NCBI RefSeq assembly: GCF_028200735.1
Contig: NZ_JAQKPV010000006.1
Span: 124,001-188,000 of the forward strand
Length of the DNA stretch: 64,000 nt
Origin: Streptomyces sp. ACA25
GTDB lineage: Bacteria > Actinomycetota > Actinomycetes > Streptomycetales > Streptomycetaceae
Reading direction: 5' to 3'
Shown here: in pieces, positions 40,904 through 49,194 of the stretch
Layout of the letters: every line of letters starts with the position of its first letter
How positions within the stretch are numbered: the stretch's first letter is position 1
The notes under the pieces: generated by a model
The model's database searches: none
The model's input: only the letters and a program-made list of their open reading frames with translations
What the model was told of the DNA's origin: nothing
Position numbers and translations under genes: made by a program

Positions 40904-41051
40904 AACGAGTCCGGAAGCACGGACACGGCACCCGCAGGGCGCATTTCCCCGTCGCAACGGCCCTTCCGTACGGGAAACGTGCCCGACCCGGTGGCGAAGG
41001 GCGAATGCGATCATCGGGGGAGCCGAACGACCGAGAGCGAGGGCCGCCCGG

Positions 41052-41885
41052 ATGACGTCCTCACCGATCCGCCCGTCCGCCGGGCCGGAGACGCCCGGCC
41101 CGGGACCTGCCGGGACCGGCCTCACCGTGGACGAACTGGCCGCCCGGACCGGTCTCACCGTCCGCACGCTGCGCTTCTACAGCAGCAAGGGACTGCTGCC
41201 CCCGCCCGTGCTCGGCCCGCGCCGCGTCGGGCGGTACGGGGCCGAGCACCTGGCCCGGCTCTCCCTCATCGGGGAGCTCCAGCGCCAGGGCCTGACCCTG
41301 GCGGCGATCGAGCGCTACCTCGAGCAGCTGCCGGCCGACATCACGCCGGAGGACCTCTCCCTGCATCGCGCCCTGGTGGCCACCTGGATGCCGGACACCG
41401 CGGAGCGCATCCCCCGGGGACGGGTGCAGAGCCTGGCGGGCCGGACGCTGTCCGAGCACGACCTGGACCGGCTCGCCGCGATGGGCGCCCTGGACCGCAC
41501 CGACGATCCGGAGGAACTGCTGGTCAATCCGGCCATGCTGCCCCTGGGGGTGCGGCTGCTCGACGTGCCCATCCCGCTGGAGACGCTGCTGGCCACCCGG
41601 GAGATCGTGCTCAAGCACACCCGGGCGGTGGCCCGTGAGCTGCACCGGCTCTTCCGCGAACAGGTGTGGCGCCCCTACGTCGAGGGTGAGCCGGCCCCTG
41701 AGGAGGTGGCGCGGATGCGTGCGCTGTCCCAGGACATCCAGCCCGCGGTGGTGCAGGCTCTGGTGACCGCCTTCCAGCGGTCCCTGCGCGAGGAGCTGCG
41801 CGCCTCCGCCACGGCCTCCGGTGGCCGTGGCCCCGGTGACACGGGTCCCGACAGCGCGCCTCCCGGAGACCGGGGCCCCGCCTGA
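41052..41885 (+). CDS. MerR family transcriptional regulator
   Basis: 277 residues. The N-terminal MerR helix-turn-helix and wing (about 23-95) read Leu-Thr-Val-Asp-Glu-Leu-Ala-Ala-Arg-Thr-Gly-Leu and Thr-Leu-Arg-Phe-Tyr-Ser-Ser-Lys-Gly-Leu-Leu. The long C-terminal region lacks the Cys residues of metal-sensing members and is probably a helical effector domain. GAGGG lies about eight bases before the ATG. It is encoded next to an acyl-CoA racemase/dehydrogenase operon and divergent from the MpaB-like gene, so either could be its target. Confidence 0.87.
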   Translation: MTSSPIRPSAGPETPGPGPAGTGLTVDELAARTGLTVRTLRFYSSKGLLPPPVLGPRRVGRYGAEHLARLSLIGELQRQGLTLAAIERYLEQLPADITPEDLSLHRALVATWMPDTAERIPRGRVQSLAGRTLSEHDLDRLAAMGALDRTDDPEELLVNPAMLPLGVRLLDVPIPLETLLATREIVLKHTRAVARELHRLFREQVWRPYVEGEPAPEEVARMRALSQDIQPAVVQALVTAFQRSLREELRASATASGGRGPGDTGPDSAPPGDRGPA

Positions 41886-41944
41886 CAAGCTCACCGCCCC
41901 CGTCCGGCGGCACGACGAGAACCTCGATCTCCCTCACGATGTGG

Positions 41945-41968
41945 TCGAGATCGAGATCGAGATCGAGA
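41945..41968 (+). repeat. Hexanucleotide repeat (TCGAGA)4
   Basis: Four perfect tandem TCGAGA copies in the 163-bp gap after the MerR stop. One frame reads alternating Glu-Ile through it to a stop at 42039 (33 codons from GTG 41941), but no ribosome binding site supports translation. Confidence 0.7.
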
Positions 41969-42048
41969 CGGACCGGGCCGGGCTGATGCGGGCGGCGGCG
42001 GAACGGGATCAGCGCCTTGCCCGGTTTCTCCTGCGCTGAGCCTGCGGT

Positions 42049-43236
42049 TCATCCTGTGTGCCGAGGCCGCTCCTCGGCGGTGCGCGCGGCACGCGGGTCC
42101 AGCAGGGCCCGGCCGATGATCTCCTTCATGATCTCGGTGGTGCCGCCGTAGATGGTCTGGATCCGCCCGTCGGTGAAGGCGCGGGCGACCGGGAACTCGG
42201 ACATGTAGCCGTACCCGCCGTGCAGTTGCAGACAGCGGTCGGTGACGCGCTTCTGCAGCTCGGTGGCCCACCACTTGGCCATCGAGGCGTGCACCGCGTC
42301 GAGCGCGCCGACGGTGTGCTCGGTGAGACAGCGGTCCACGAAGCTGCGGGTGACGGCGCACTCGGTGGCCATTTCGGCGATCTCGAACCGCACGTGCTGC
42401 AGCCGGGCCAGCGGGCGGCCGAACGCCTCCCGCTCCTTCACGTACGCGGTGGTGATCTCCAGCAGGTGCTCCGCCACCGCGATCGCCGAGACCGCGATCG
42501 CCAGCCTTTCCTGGGCGAGGTTCGTCATGAGGTGGCCGAACCCGCCGTGCAGGTCGCCCAGCAGGTTCTCCTTCGGCACCGGTGCGTCGTGGAAGAACAG
42601 CTCGGCGGTGTCCTGGGCCTTCAGTCCGATCTTGTCGAGATTCCGGCCGCGCTCGAAACCCGGCGTGCCCCGCTCCACCACCAGCAGGCTCAGTCCGCCG
42701 GCCCCGCCCTCCGGGGTGGTGCGGGCCACCACGATCACCAGATCCGCCAGGATGCCATGGGAGATGAAGGTCTTGGACCCGTTCAGGACCCAGTGATCAC
42801 CCCGGTCCTCGGCGGTGGTGCGGATGCCCTGCAGGTCGGATCCGGCACCGGGCTCCGTCATCGCGATCGCCGTGATCAGCTCACCGCTGCAGAACCCGGG
42901 GAGCCAGCGCTGCTTCTGCTGCTCCGTCGCCAGGGAGGTCAGGTACGGGCCGATGACGTCGTTGTGCAGGCCGAGGGCGGGACCCGAGACGCCGGCCCGG
43001 GCGAACTCCTCGGCCAGTACCGCGGCGAACCGGAAGTCCGGCTCGCCCCCGCCGCCGTACTCCTCGGCGACCGCAGTCCCCAGCAGTCCCTGCCGGCCGG
43101 CCGCCCGCCACACCTCCCGGGACACCACGCCGTCGGCCTCCCACCGCGCGTGGTGCGGCAGCACCTCCCGGGCCAGGAAGGCGCGGACGGTCTCCCGGAA
43201 CGTCTCATGGCCGGCGGTGAAGATCTCACGCTTCAT
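42049..43236 (-). CDS. Acyl-CoA dehydrogenase
   Basis: 395 residues, FAD-dependent. Family motifs are Ile-Ala-Met-Thr-Glu-Pro-Gly-Ala-Gly-Ser-Asp and the catalytic Glu region Gln-Thr-Ile-Tyr-Gly-Gly-Thr-Thr-Glu-Ile-Met-Lys-Glu (near residue 370). It oxidises an acyl-CoA to its 2-enoyl-CoA, passing electrons to ETF. Its ATG overlaps the preceding gene's stop by one base (TGATG), so the two are coupled. Preferred chain length cannot be read; pairing with a racemase suggests branched 2-methylacyl-CoA. Confidence 0.93.
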   Translation of the reverse strand: MKREIFTAGHETFRETVRAFLAREVLPHHARWEADGVVSREVWRAAGRQGLLGTAVAEEYGGGGEPDFRFAAVLAEEFARAGVSGPALGLHNDVIGPYLTSLATEQQKQRWLPGFCSGELITAIAMTEPGAGSDLQGIRTTAEDRGDHWVLNGSKTFISHGILADLVIVVARTTPEGGAGGLSLLVVERGTPGFERGRNLDKIGLKAQDTAELFFHDAPVPKENLLGDLHGGFGHLMTNLAQERLAIAVSAIAVAEHLLEITTAYVKEREAFGRPLARLQHVRFEIAEMATECAVTRSFVDRCLTEHTVGALDAVHASMAKWWATELQKRVTDRCLQLHGGYGYMSEFPVARAFTDGRIQTIYGGTTEIMKEIIGRALLDPRAARTAEERPRHTG

Positions 43237-44393
43237 CAGGACTCCTCGTGCGGACGGCCGAGCCGGGGGAGCTCCCAGTCACGGGCGATCCCGGCGGCGT
43301 GCGCGCCGGGCAGCGCCGGGGGGCGGCGGAGCGTGCCGGGGGTGACGGAGAAGCGGGGCGCCGGGGCCGGCTGGGGAACACCGCCGTGGTCGGTGAAGGT
43401 GCCGCGGGCGGCCAGGTGGGGATGGCTGCCCGCTTCCCGCAGCGACAGCACCGGCGCGGTGCAGGCGTCGGTTCCTTCGAAGACGGCCGTCCACTCCGCC
43501 CGGGTGCGGGTGCGGAAGCGGGCGGCGATGAGGGCGCGCAGCTCGTCCCAGCGGGCGGTGTCCTCACGGTCCGGGGCGCTCTCACCGAGGCCGAGCAGGG
43601 CGGCGAACTCGGCGTAGAACCGCGGCTCCAGCGCCCCGACGGCCATGTAGCCGCCGTCCGCGGTCCGGTAGACGGCGTAATAGGGGCAGCCGCCGTCCAG
43701 CAGGTTGGCCTCCCGCCGGTCCTGCCAGGCCCCGGCGGCGAGCATCGCGTGCAGCATGGTGGAGAGGTGGGACGCGCCGTCGACGATGGCGGCGTCGACG
43801 ACCTGGCCGTGTCCGGTGGCGCGGGCGTGGTGCAGGGCTGCCAGGACGCCGACGACCAGGTACAGGGAGCCCCCGGCGTAGTCGCCGAGCAGATTGGCGG
43901 GCACGGACGGCGGTCCGGAGGCGGGGCCGATCATGCCGAGGGTCCCGGTGACGGCGAGGTAGCCGATGTCGTGGCCCGCCCGGTCGGCCAGCGGCCCTTC
44001 CTGGCCCCAGCCGGTCATCCGGCCGTAGACCAGCCGGCGGTTGCGCGCCCGGCACTCCTCGGGCCCGACTCCGAGCCGCTCGGCGACGCCCGGACGGTAA
44101 CCCTCCAGCACGATGTCGGCGCGCCCGGCGAGGTCCAGGAAGAGCCCCGGGCCGTCGGCCGTCTTGAGGTCGAGCACGACGGACCGCTTGTTGCGGTTGG
44201 TGACATCCCGGTCCGCGGGGAGTCCGAGCCCGGCGCCGCCCGGCCGGTCCACGCGGACCACGTCCGCGCCGAGGTCGCCCAGCAGCATGGCGGCGAAGGG
44301 GCCCGGACCGATGCCGGCCAGTTCGACCACCCGCACCCCCGCGAGCGGGCCGTCGCCGGGCTCCGCGCCCGGGGCCGTGTGTCCGTCGCTCAT
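43236..44393 (-). CDS. CoA-transferase family III, probable alpha-methylacyl-CoA racemase
   Basis: 385 residues of the CaiB/BaiF family. The racemase residues are recognisable: Ala-Gly-His-Asp-Ile-Gly-Tyr-Leu-Ala-Val (His) and Asn-Leu-Leu-Gly-Asp-Tyr-Ala-Gly-Gly (Asp). In Mycobacterium Mcr and human AMACR these interconvert (2R)- and (2S)-methylacyl-CoA so that dehydrogenases can act. The adjacent acyl-CoA dehydrogenase supports this; a CoA transferase is the alternative. ATG 44393 has GGGAGG just upstream. A perfect palindrome starts 13 bp before the ATG. Confidence 0.88.
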   Translation of the reverse strand: MSDGHTAPGAEPGDGPLAGVRVVELAGIGPGPFAAMLLGDLGADVVRVDRPGGAGLGLPADRDVTNRNKRSVVLDLKTADGPGLFLDLAGRADIVLEGYRPGVAERLGVGPEECRARNRRLVYGRMTGWGQEGPLADRAGHDIGYLAVTGTLGMIGPASGPPSVPANLLGDYAGGSLYLVVGVLAALHHARATGHGQVVDAAIVDGASHLSTMLHAMLAAGAWQDRREANLLDGGCPYYAVYRTADGGYMAVGALEPRFYAEFAALLGLGESAPDREDTARWDELRALIAARFRTRTRAEWTAVFEGTDACTAPVLSLREAGSHPHLAARGTFTDHGGVPQPAPAPRFSVTPGTLRRPPALPGAHAAGIARDWELPRLGRPHEES

Positions 44394-44405
44394 CCGACCT
44401 CCCAC

Positions 44406-44436
44406 TTCGGTGTGACAGTAAGAGTGTCACACCGAA
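44406..44436. promoter_or_regulatory. 31-bp perfect palindromic operator
   Basis: TTCGGTGTGACA-N7-TGTCACACCGAA: 12-bp arms without mismatch. On the minus strand the centre contains TACTGT, a possible -10, so a bound repressor would block the racemase/dehydrogenase promoter. Length and symmetry fit a TetR- or GntR-type dimer. No such regulator gene is adjacent; the nearest regulator is the MerR gene 2.5 kb away. Confidence 0.7.
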
Positions 44437-44500
44437 AGGGGGTGGGGGTACGGGAAGGTGCCGTGTGGGCAGGGTCCGGAGGAAACCGCGGTGCGCACCC

Positions 44501-44532
44501 GGCCCGATCCCGGTTCCAGCCGGGACCGGGCC
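44501..44532 (-). terminator. Terminator of the radical SAM-nirK-copD operon
   Basis: A 13-bp stem with one mismatch (44501-44513 with 44520-44532) and a 6-nt loop, starting five bases beyond the stop codon of the CopD-like gene. Confidence 0.7.
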
Positions 44533-44536
44533 GCGC

Positions 44537-44983
44537 TCACGTGGCGGGGAGCGCCGCGGCCAGCAGCACGACACCGAGCGAGCCGACGAGCGAGGTGACG
44601 GCCAGCACCCGCGCCAGTTCGGGACGCCCCCGGCTGTACGCCCAGCCGTGCACCGCCGCCGCGATCATCACCGCGGTGAACAGGCCGAGCTTGGCGGCCA
44701 GGGTGCGCCCGTAGCCCGGCTCGGCCAGGGACGCCCAGGTCACCCCCTTGTGCCAGGCGATCGCCACCCCGGTGCCCAGCTGCAGCGGCAGGAACAGCGC
44801 GCCGGTCAGCATCCCGAACCGGCGCCCCGCCGCCCGGACGAACCCCGCCCTCGCCTCGGCCGTCAGCATCCGGCGGGCCAGCGGGAGGATCACCAGCGTC
44901 AGGGCCAGCTGTCCGCCGACCCACAGCGCCGCTCCGGCGACGTGGAGGAACCGCACCACGGCCCACGGCCCGACCTCGCTCAC
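44537..44983 (-). CDS. CopD-like membrane protein
   Basis: 148 residues with four hydrophobic segments (about 10-32, 55-73, 92-112 and 123-145). The pattern Arg-Phe-Leu-His-Val-Ala-Gly-Ala-Ala-Leu-Trp-Val-Gly-Gly-Gln matches the CopD/DUF2269-type membrane family, with His residues that could bind copper or heme. GTG 44983 overlaps the stop of the upstream cupredoxin gene in GTGA, implying coupled translation and a shared role in copper or electron handling. Confidence 0.72.
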   Translation of the reverse strand: MSEVGPWAVVRFLHVAGAALWVGGQLALTLVILPLARRMLTAEARAGFVRAAGRRFGMLTGALFLPLQLGTGVAIAWHKGVTWASLAEPGYGRTLAAKLGLFTAVMIAAAVHGWAYSRGRPELARVLAVTSLVGSLGVVLLAAALPAT

Positions 44984-47706
44984 GGCTCGACCGCCACGAT
45001 GCCGAGCGCACCGTTCTCGGCATGGCGCATGTCGTGGTCGACGAACGGGTAGTTTCCGGCCTCGGGGAACACGGTCTCCACGAACCCGCCCTGCGCGGCG
45101 GCCAGATCGAGCACCTGGGCGCCGCCCGGGTCCCCGGGCCGCAGCAGGTGTGCGCCCTCCTTGTAGACGGTGTCGAACACGGTGCCCACGATGTGGAAGG
45201 CGATGCCGTCGCTGGGACCGGCGGCCACCACCCAGAACCGCGCGCGCTCCCCGGCCCGGGCGGTCAGCGGGGCCTGGGCGTACTGCCCGGCGCCGCCGTT
45301 GAACACCCAGGCGTCCGGGCGGGCCTCGCGCATCTTGGCCACCTGCTCCTCGCTGCCCGGAGTCCCCAGGTAGAGCTGGGAGGCGACCAAGGCGTACTCC
45401 CGGTCCACCGGGTCAAGATCCGGCGGGTCGATGATGACCGCGCCGTACATGCCGTTGCCGAGGTGCTGGAGCAACGGGGGAGTGCTGCAGTGGTACAGCC
45501 AGGCCCCCGCGTGCTCGGCGGTGAAGCGGTAGACCAGCTCCTCACCGGGCTCGATGGTGCGCATCGGCTCGTCCGGGGCCAGCGCCCCGGCGTGGAAGTC
45601 GATGCCGTGCCCGAGCTCACTGTCGTTGATCAGGGTGATCTCGAAGGTGTCGCCGATCGTCCCGCGCAGGGTGGGGCCGGGGGCCGTGCCACCGAAGGTC
45701 CACATCTGCTGGACCACCCCGGGTGCCACCTCGACATCGGCCTCCACCGCGCGGAGTTCGACCTCGTGGACGCGCCCCCCGGGGGCCGGGGGAAGCGCGG
45801 CGGGGAGCGGCTCCCAGCCGGGAGACGGTTCCGCGGCGAGGTTCAGCCCGCCGGGGGAGCTGTCGCCCGTGCCGTGACCACCGGCATGCTCCGGCTCCGC
45901 CGGTGCCGGTTCCGCGGAGCCCGCCACCTCGATCCTCATGGTCATGCCTGCCGCCTTGTGGCCGGGCACCGTGCACCAGCCGTCGAGGTCGGCGGTGACC
46001 GGACCCAGGTCGAGCGTGTGGCTCTCCAGCCAGCCCAGCATCGGGGTGGCCGGCCCGTCCTCGATGAGCAGGTCGTGCGGGTGCGCGTCGTCGTTGGTGA
46101 CCTCCAGCCGCAGCTCCGTGCCGGGCTCCACCTCCAGACGGTCGGGGATGACCGACATGCCGCGGAGCGAGACCTCGACCGTCCGGACCTCGCCGGTGCC
46201 GGCCCCGGCCGCCCCGGCGGCGGCCGTGTTCTGCGCCCCGCCCGCTTCCGGCTGCCCGCCCGGGGTGTTGGCCACCAGCACCGCGAGGACGGTGAGGACC
46301 ACCCCCAGCCCGGCACCGACCAGTGGGGCGAGCCGGCCGGTCGCGGGCCGTTCCGCGCCGGGCGGGTCCCCGGCATCCGTCGAACCGGGGGCCGGAGTCC
46401 CCGCCCGGCGGGCGAGGACCGTGGCGGTGAGGGCGAGGAAGGCGGCTCCGGAGGCGAGAACGAGTGCCCAGCCCACCGCACCGGCGGGAGCCGGCAGCGG
46501 CAGTGCGAGCAGCAGGACTCCGGCGTTCAGCAGAGCGAGGCGGACCGGCCACCCCAGGTCCAGAATGCCGGTGAGCGCGGTCCGGGAGTCCGGGCGGCCG
46601 GCCGCGAGGACGATCGGCAGGAGATAGCTCATGGCACCCAGAAGCACCTGGCCGACGAAGCCGATGAGCAGAACCGGGACCAGCGAGTCCAGGTCACCGA
46701 GCAGGACGGCCGGCTCACGGGTGGCCATCAGCAGCAGATCGGCGGCCACGGCCACCAGCAGCCAGCAGGTGCTCGCGGCCAGCATCCAGGCCGCGCCGGA
46801 ACGCGGAGCGCGCAGCGCCGCCGTCCGCAGGAACAGCGAGGCCGCCCACGCCGTCCCGGCGGCGTAGAGAGCGAGACCGGCGACGGCCGGCCAGCGGGCG
46901 CCGAGCAGCAGCGCGCCGGCGGTCAGCAGCAGCCCCGGACCGGCGAGCCACAGCACCCGCCGTGCCACCAGGACCGTGCGGTCCTCCATGCGTACGCCCA
47001 GCACGGTCGGCCACAGCATGAACAGGGTGCCGAGCACCGGGAGCCCGATCCAGCCGAGCAGATTGACGTGCAGGTGCGCCAGTGCGGTCCCGGCCTGCCG
47101 GTCCGCGCCGGCGTGGCCGGTGGCCAGCAGCGCCCCGAGCGCGGCACCCAGCACCAGCGCGAGCGCGCCGGCCTTGTAGTACCGGGCGATCGGACCCAGC
47201 CGTCCGCCCAGTGAGCCGCGGCCCAACCGGACCAGCACCGTCAGATGCGCGAGAACCGCGGCGATCACGCCGATCGCCCCCACGGCGATCGCGGCCGGCA
47301 GGTCGGCCCAGACCCCGGCGAGCACCGCGACAACCGACACGTTGAGGCCCGCCAGCCGGGCATCGCTCCACCGGGGGTCGGGGAGCCGGGCATGGCACAT
47401 GGCGACCGTGAAGTGCTCACTCCACACCATCAGGGCGGTGGACACCCCGCCGAGCAGGAACAGGTGGACGGCCAGCCAGCGGGCCACCGGCAGGGAATCG
47501 TGCGCGGCGACCGCCAGCAGCGCCAGGGCCAGCCAGGCGACCACGGCGGCATGCGCCCGCAGGTGGCGGGTCCGCGGGCCGGAGGAGGTGAAGTGGCTCG
47601 GCGGGTGTGTCCCCTCGGCCCCGGTCGCACCGGCGTGCGGCCCGGGCGGGGCGGGGGAGGAGGCCGACGGGCCGGACGGAGAGGGCAGGGCCGGGTGACC
47701 GGTCAT
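44980..47706 (-). CDS. Membrane-anchored three-cupredoxin protein, NirK-like
   Basis: 908 residues. About 13 hydrophobic helices (45-490) include Ala-His-Leu-His-Val-Asn-Leu-Leu-Gly-Trp, reminiscent of NnrS or heme-copper modules. A cupredoxin (about 500-595) has type 1 copper ligands His, Cys-x4-His and Met. Two more cupredoxins (635-908) form a copper nitrite reductase-like unit: His-x4-His in His-Gly-Ile-Asp-Phe-His, Tyr-His-Cys, a later His and Met in Asn-Gly-Met, and the distal type 2 His in Phe-Val-Asp-His-Asp. Nitrite reduction to NO is plausible, but oxidase activity is possible. ATG 47706 overlaps the radical SAM stop in ATGA. Confidence 0.83.
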   Translation of the reverse strand: MTGHPALPSPSGPSASSPAPPGPHAGATGAEGTHPPSHFTSSGPRTRHLRAHAAVVAWLALALLAVAAHDSLPVARWLAVHLFLLGGVSTALMVWSEHFTVAMCHARLPDPRWSDARLAGLNVSVVAVLAGVWADLPAAIAVGAIGVIAAVLAHLTVLVRLGRGSLGGRLGPIARYYKAGALALVLGAALGALLATGHAGADRQAGTALAHLHVNLLGWIGLPVLGTLFMLWPTVLGVRMEDRTVLVARRVLWLAGPGLLLTAGALLLGARWPAVAGLALYAAGTAWAASLFLRTAALRAPRSGAAWMLAASTCWLLVAVAADLLLMATREPAVLLGDLDSLVPVLLIGFVGQVLLGAMSYLLPIVLAAGRPDSRTALTGILDLGWPVRLALLNAGVLLLALPLPAPAGAVGWALVLASGAAFLALTATVLARRAGTPAPGSTDAGDPPGAERPATGRLAPLVGAGLGVVLTVLAVLVANTPGGQPEAGGAQNTAAAGAAGAGTGEVRTVEVSLRGMSVIPDRLEVEPGTELRLEVTNDDAHPHDLLIEDGPATPMLGWLESHTLDLGPVTADLDGWCTVPGHKAAGMTMRIEVAGSAEPAPAEPEHAGGHGTGDSSPGGLNLAAEPSPGWEPLPAALPPAPGGRVHEVELRAVEADVEVAPGVVQQMWTFGGTAPGPTLRGTIGDTFEITLINDSELGHGIDFHAGALAPDEPMRTIEPGEELVYRFTAEHAGAWLYHCSTPPLLQHLGNGMYGAVIIDPPDLDPVDREYALVASQLYLGTPGSEEQVAKMREARPDAWVFNGGAGQYAQAPLTARAGERARFWVVAAGPSDGIAFHIVGTVFDTVYKEGAHLLRPGDPGGAQVLDLAAAQGGFVETVFPEAGNYPFVDHDMRHAENGALGIVAVEP

Positions 47707-49007
47707 ACCCGGCTCCCGGCGGGGAGCAGCGCGGCCAGCTCTTCCTGGTGGGGGAAGGACCCGGGGCGGTAGTCGCACCAGGGTTCCTCCGAGTAGGGGT
47801 TCCCGGTCAGCCCGAAGGCCCGGGACCGCGAGCCGCCGCACACCCGGCGGAACTCGCATCGCCCGCAGCGGCCGTCGAGCTGGTCAGGGTCCCGCAGGCC
47901 GGTGAAGAGCTGCGAGGAGCGGTAGATCCCGGACAGCGGCTGCTCACGGACGTTGCCCGCGTCCATCGGCAGGAACCCGCTCGGGTGCACGGTCCCCCGG
48001 TGCGAGACGAAGACGAAGCCACGGCCGGCGTTGACGTCCAGCGGCGGGCGCCGGGCCCGCCGGACGGGCGCGTGCAGGCCGAGCGACCGGGCCCGGTCAC
48101 GAAGCCCCCGGTACAGGGGCCCGAGTCCGAGAACCGCCACGTGGTCCTCGCCCCGCTCGGCCAGTACCCGGCGCTGCAGGGCCACCCGGCGGAAGTGGTG
48201 TGCCTCGGTGGTCTTCGCCGGCACGGTGAGACCCACGTCGTACACGAAGTTGAGCAGGTCCTCGACCTCGCGCGCGGACAGTCCGGCCAGTTGGCGGCCA
48301 CGTCCGGTGGGCACCAGGAAGAACGCGCTCCACAGCATCGCCCCGTGTTCCTGGACGAGCCGCACGATGTCCGGGAGGTCGTCCAGGTTGTGCTGGGCGA
48401 CGGTCGTGTTGATCTGCACCTTCATCCCGAGCTCCCGGGCGGCGTCCCAGGCGTCGAGCGTCCAGCGGAACACCCCCGGCACGCCCCGGAAACCGTCGTG
48501 CAGCGCGGGTGTGGAGCCGTCCAGGCTCAGGGAGAGGCCGGAGGCTCCCGCCTCGTGCACGGCCCGCAGGCTGTCCGGGGTGAGGGTCGGGGTGCCGGAC
48601 GGGGACACCGCGACCCGCAGGCCCAGCTCCGTCCCGTAGGCGATCAGCTCCAGCAGGTCGGGCCGCTGAAACGGGTCTCCCCCGGTGATCACGAAGAGCG
48701 GGGCGGGCCGCCCGAAGTCCGCGACCTGGTGCAGCAGGTCCTTGGCGGCGGCGGTGTCCAGCTCCAGCGGATCCCGGTCCGGCACGGCTTCCGCCCGGCA
48801 GTGCCGGCAGGCCAGCGGGCAGGCCCGGGTCGACTCCCAGATCACGATGAACGGCTTGTCGTCCACGTCCTGACGCTGTGCCCGGACCGCGCGGCCGGCG
48901 AGGGCCGGGGCGGTGGAGCGGGGCCGGACGCTTCCGGCGGCGGCACGCGCCGCGGTGAGGGCTGCGGGGCCGCGGGACCGGGCGAGTGCCGGCTGCTGCT
49001 TGTGCAC
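47703..49007 (-). CDS. Radical SAM/SPASM protein (NirJ/AhbD-like)
   Basis: 434 residues. The radical SAM cluster motif is Cys-Pro-Leu-Ala-Cys-Arg-His-Cys (near 63-70). A SPASM region near the C-terminus reads Gly-Arg-Cys-Gly-Arg-Cys-Glu-Phe...Cys-Gly-Gly-Ser-Arg-Ser-Arg-Ala, as in AhbD heme synthase and NirJ. A tetrapyrrole- or peptide-modifying role is therefore likely. It is the first gene of the operon with the NirK-like protein, so it may make or repair a cofactor for it. GTG 49007 has GGAGG nine bases upstream. Confidence 0.85.
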   Translation of the reverse strand: MHKQQPALARSRGPAALTAARAAAGSVRPRSTAPALAGRAVRAQRQDVDDKPFIVIWESTRACPLACRHCRAEAVPDRDPLELDTAAAKDLLHQVADFGRPAPLFVITGGDPFQRPDLLELIAYGTELGLRVAVSPSGTPTLTPDSLRAVHEAGASGLSLSLDGSTPALHDGFRGVPGVFRWTLDAWDAARELGMKVQINTTVAQHNLDDLPDIVRLVQEHGAMLWSAFFLVPTGRGRQLAGLSAREVEDLLNFVYDVGLTVPAKTTEAHHFRRVALQRRVLAERGEDHVAVLGLGPLYRGLRDRARSLGLHAPVRRARRPPLDVNAGRGFVFVSHRGTVHPSGFLPMDAGNVREQPLSGIYRSSQLFTGLRDPDQLDGRCGRCEFRRVCGGSRSRAFGLTGNPYSEEPWCDYRPGSFPHQEELAALLPAGSRV

Positions 49008-49181
49008 GGTGACGTACCTCCGGGACGGGTCACGTCAGCCTGGCAGGAGACCTGCCGCGACCCGCCCGGCCGAAGGGCCCGGACACCGGGGCCACCCAGG
49101 GCACCCCGGGAGTCCGCTCCAGGGCCGGTCGGGACCGGGCCGGGGCCGTTCGGCCCTCGCGACCGCTTCCTGCCGCCGGTC

Positions 49182-49187
49182 TAGCGT
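49182..49187 (+). promoter_or_regulatory. -10 hexamer TAGCGT, leaderless promoter
   Basis: TAGCGT lies seven bases before ATG 49195. No Shine-Dalgarno sequence is visible. Confidence 0.48.
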
Positions 49188-49194
49188 GGCCGCC

